A stretch of 7,599 bases of DNA from Chitinophaga pinensis (GTDB lineage: Bacteria; Bacteroidota; Bacteroidia; Chitinophagales; Chitinophagaceae), in assembly GCA_943331145.2 (NCBI GenBank), contig CALQKL020000101.1, forward strand, positions 1-7,599, written 5' to 3'. The position numbers and the translations under genes are program-made. Below the pieces are notes generated by a model, which searched no databases, was not told the DNA's origin, and was given only the letters and a program-made list of their open reading frames with translations. Position 1 is the first letter of the stretch, and every line of letters starts with the position of its first letter. Shown here piece after piece: positions 6,948 through 7,599 of the stretch.

Positions 6948-7571
6948 ATGATATTTTCATCTTCTTTATTGGAAAAGTCCGTTAATGAATTGGCAAAGTT
7001 GCCGGGCATTGGCAAAAAAACCGCTTTACGTTTGGCATTGCATTTATTAAAACAGCCAGAAAACGAAGTGAGTCATTTTTGCGAGTCGATTGAAAACATG
7101 AGGAAGGAAATAAAATTTTGTAGTCGTTGTTACAATATCTCAGATAAACAGATTTGTAATATTTGTGATAATATTTCTCGAAAACAAGATATTATTTGTG
7201 TGGTTGAAAACATCCGCGATGTAATGGCCATTGAAAGTACACAACATTTCAACGGTGTTTTTCATGTATTGGGCGGGATTATTTCACCACTTGATGGTGT
7301 TGGACCCGAACAATTAAATATTGAACCATTAATACAACGGGTACAAAACGAACAAATCACTGAAATTGTTTTTGCTTTAAACCCAAATATTCAGGGCGAT
7401 ACCACGATTTACTATATAGGTAGAAAACTAAAAGAATACCCAATAAAAATTACAACCATTGCAAGAGGTATTTCATTTGGAGGCGAATTAGAGTATGCCG
7501 ATGAAATGACGTTGGCAAAAAGCATCACCAATCGGATTCCTGTAGAGCGTTACATCAATCCTGTTGTATAA
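6948..7571 (+). CDS. recR: Recombination mediator protein RecR
   Basis: RecR works with RecO (and RecF) to load RecA onto SSB-coated single-stranded DNA at gaps and breaks. From the ATG at 6948 the protein has 207 residues, within the family norm of about 200. Visible parts are the N-terminal helix-hairpin-helix with LAKLPGIGKKTALRLALHLL (15-34), a zinc finger with Cys58, Cys61, Cys70 and Cys73 (CSRC ... CNIC), and a Toprim domain that begins at ICVVEN (83-88) and includes FHVLGGIISPLDGVGP (105-120). The C-terminal region has IARGISFGGELEYADEMTLAKSI, strongly typical of RecR. An upstream ATG at 6903 in the same frame would add 15 residues and overlap the previous gene by 23 bases; it is rejected because MIFSSSLLEKSVNELAKLPG matches the usual RecR start. 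The gap to the previous stop is 22 bases, so it is likely the last visible gene of the rightward unit. Confidence 0.97.
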   Translation: MIFSSSLLEKSVNELAKLPGIGKKTALRLALHLLKQPENEVSHFCESIENMRKEIKFCSRCYNISDKQICNICDNISRKQDIICVVENIRDVMAIESTQHFNGVFHVLGGIISPLDGVGPEQLNIEPLIQRVQNEQITEIVFALNPNIQGDTTIYYIGRKLKEYPIKITTIARGISFGGELEYADEMTLAKSITNRIPVERYINPVV

Positions 7572-7599
7572 TTTTTTCATTTCTTTTTTGATTATACTT

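Noticed and set aside
7572..7599. T-rich sequence after recR as a terminator
   Set aside because: No inverted repeat precedes the T runs within the window, and the sequence ends too soon to judge.

Overview
The window looks like an ordinary chromosomal housekeeping stretch from a low-GC member of the Bacteroidota, most likely close to Chitinophagaceae or Sphingobacteriia. That placement is inferred from protein character: the form of the seryl-tRNA synthetase active site, a 'C-A-x-I-G-x-P-T-G-G-P-K-D' lipoprotein start followed by a Big_5 Ig-like domain, a UvrD-type helicase with a fused iron-sulfur nuclease domain, AT-rich start regions without Shine-Dalgarno motifs, and TAnnTTTG promoter-like elements. 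No rRNA, tRNA, CRISPR array, insertion sequence or phage gene was recognised.

Layout. Two genes run leftward from a short divergent spacer (about 590-663). They are a small conserved protein of unknown function (589-239) and, 11 bases further on, the 5' part of an exported cyclophilin-type peptidyl-prolyl isomerase that leaves the window at base 1. Five genes run rightward, tightly packed: serS (664-1941); a small haem c lipoprotein whose first ATG directly follows the serS stop (1942-2280); a 1049-residue helicase-nuclease after an 89-base gap (2370-5519); a 462-residue Ig-like-domain lipoprotein (5537-6925); and recR (6948-7571). There is no gene-free stretch longer than about 90 bases.

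How the genes relate. The rightward group mixes translation (SerRS), envelope or redox functions (two lipoproteins) and DNA repair (the helicase-nuclease and RecR). The spacing suggests one or two transcripts. The link between helicase-nuclease and RecR is the only functional pairing that makes obvious sense, since both would act in processing and recombinational repair of damaged DNA.

I did not find a clearly undescribed system. The points most worth a second look are the four-cysteine iron-sulfur-type nuclease on a single-chain helicase, the uncharacterised 116-residue protein with an unclear N-terminus, and a dyad-symmetric sequence over the likely serS promoter.
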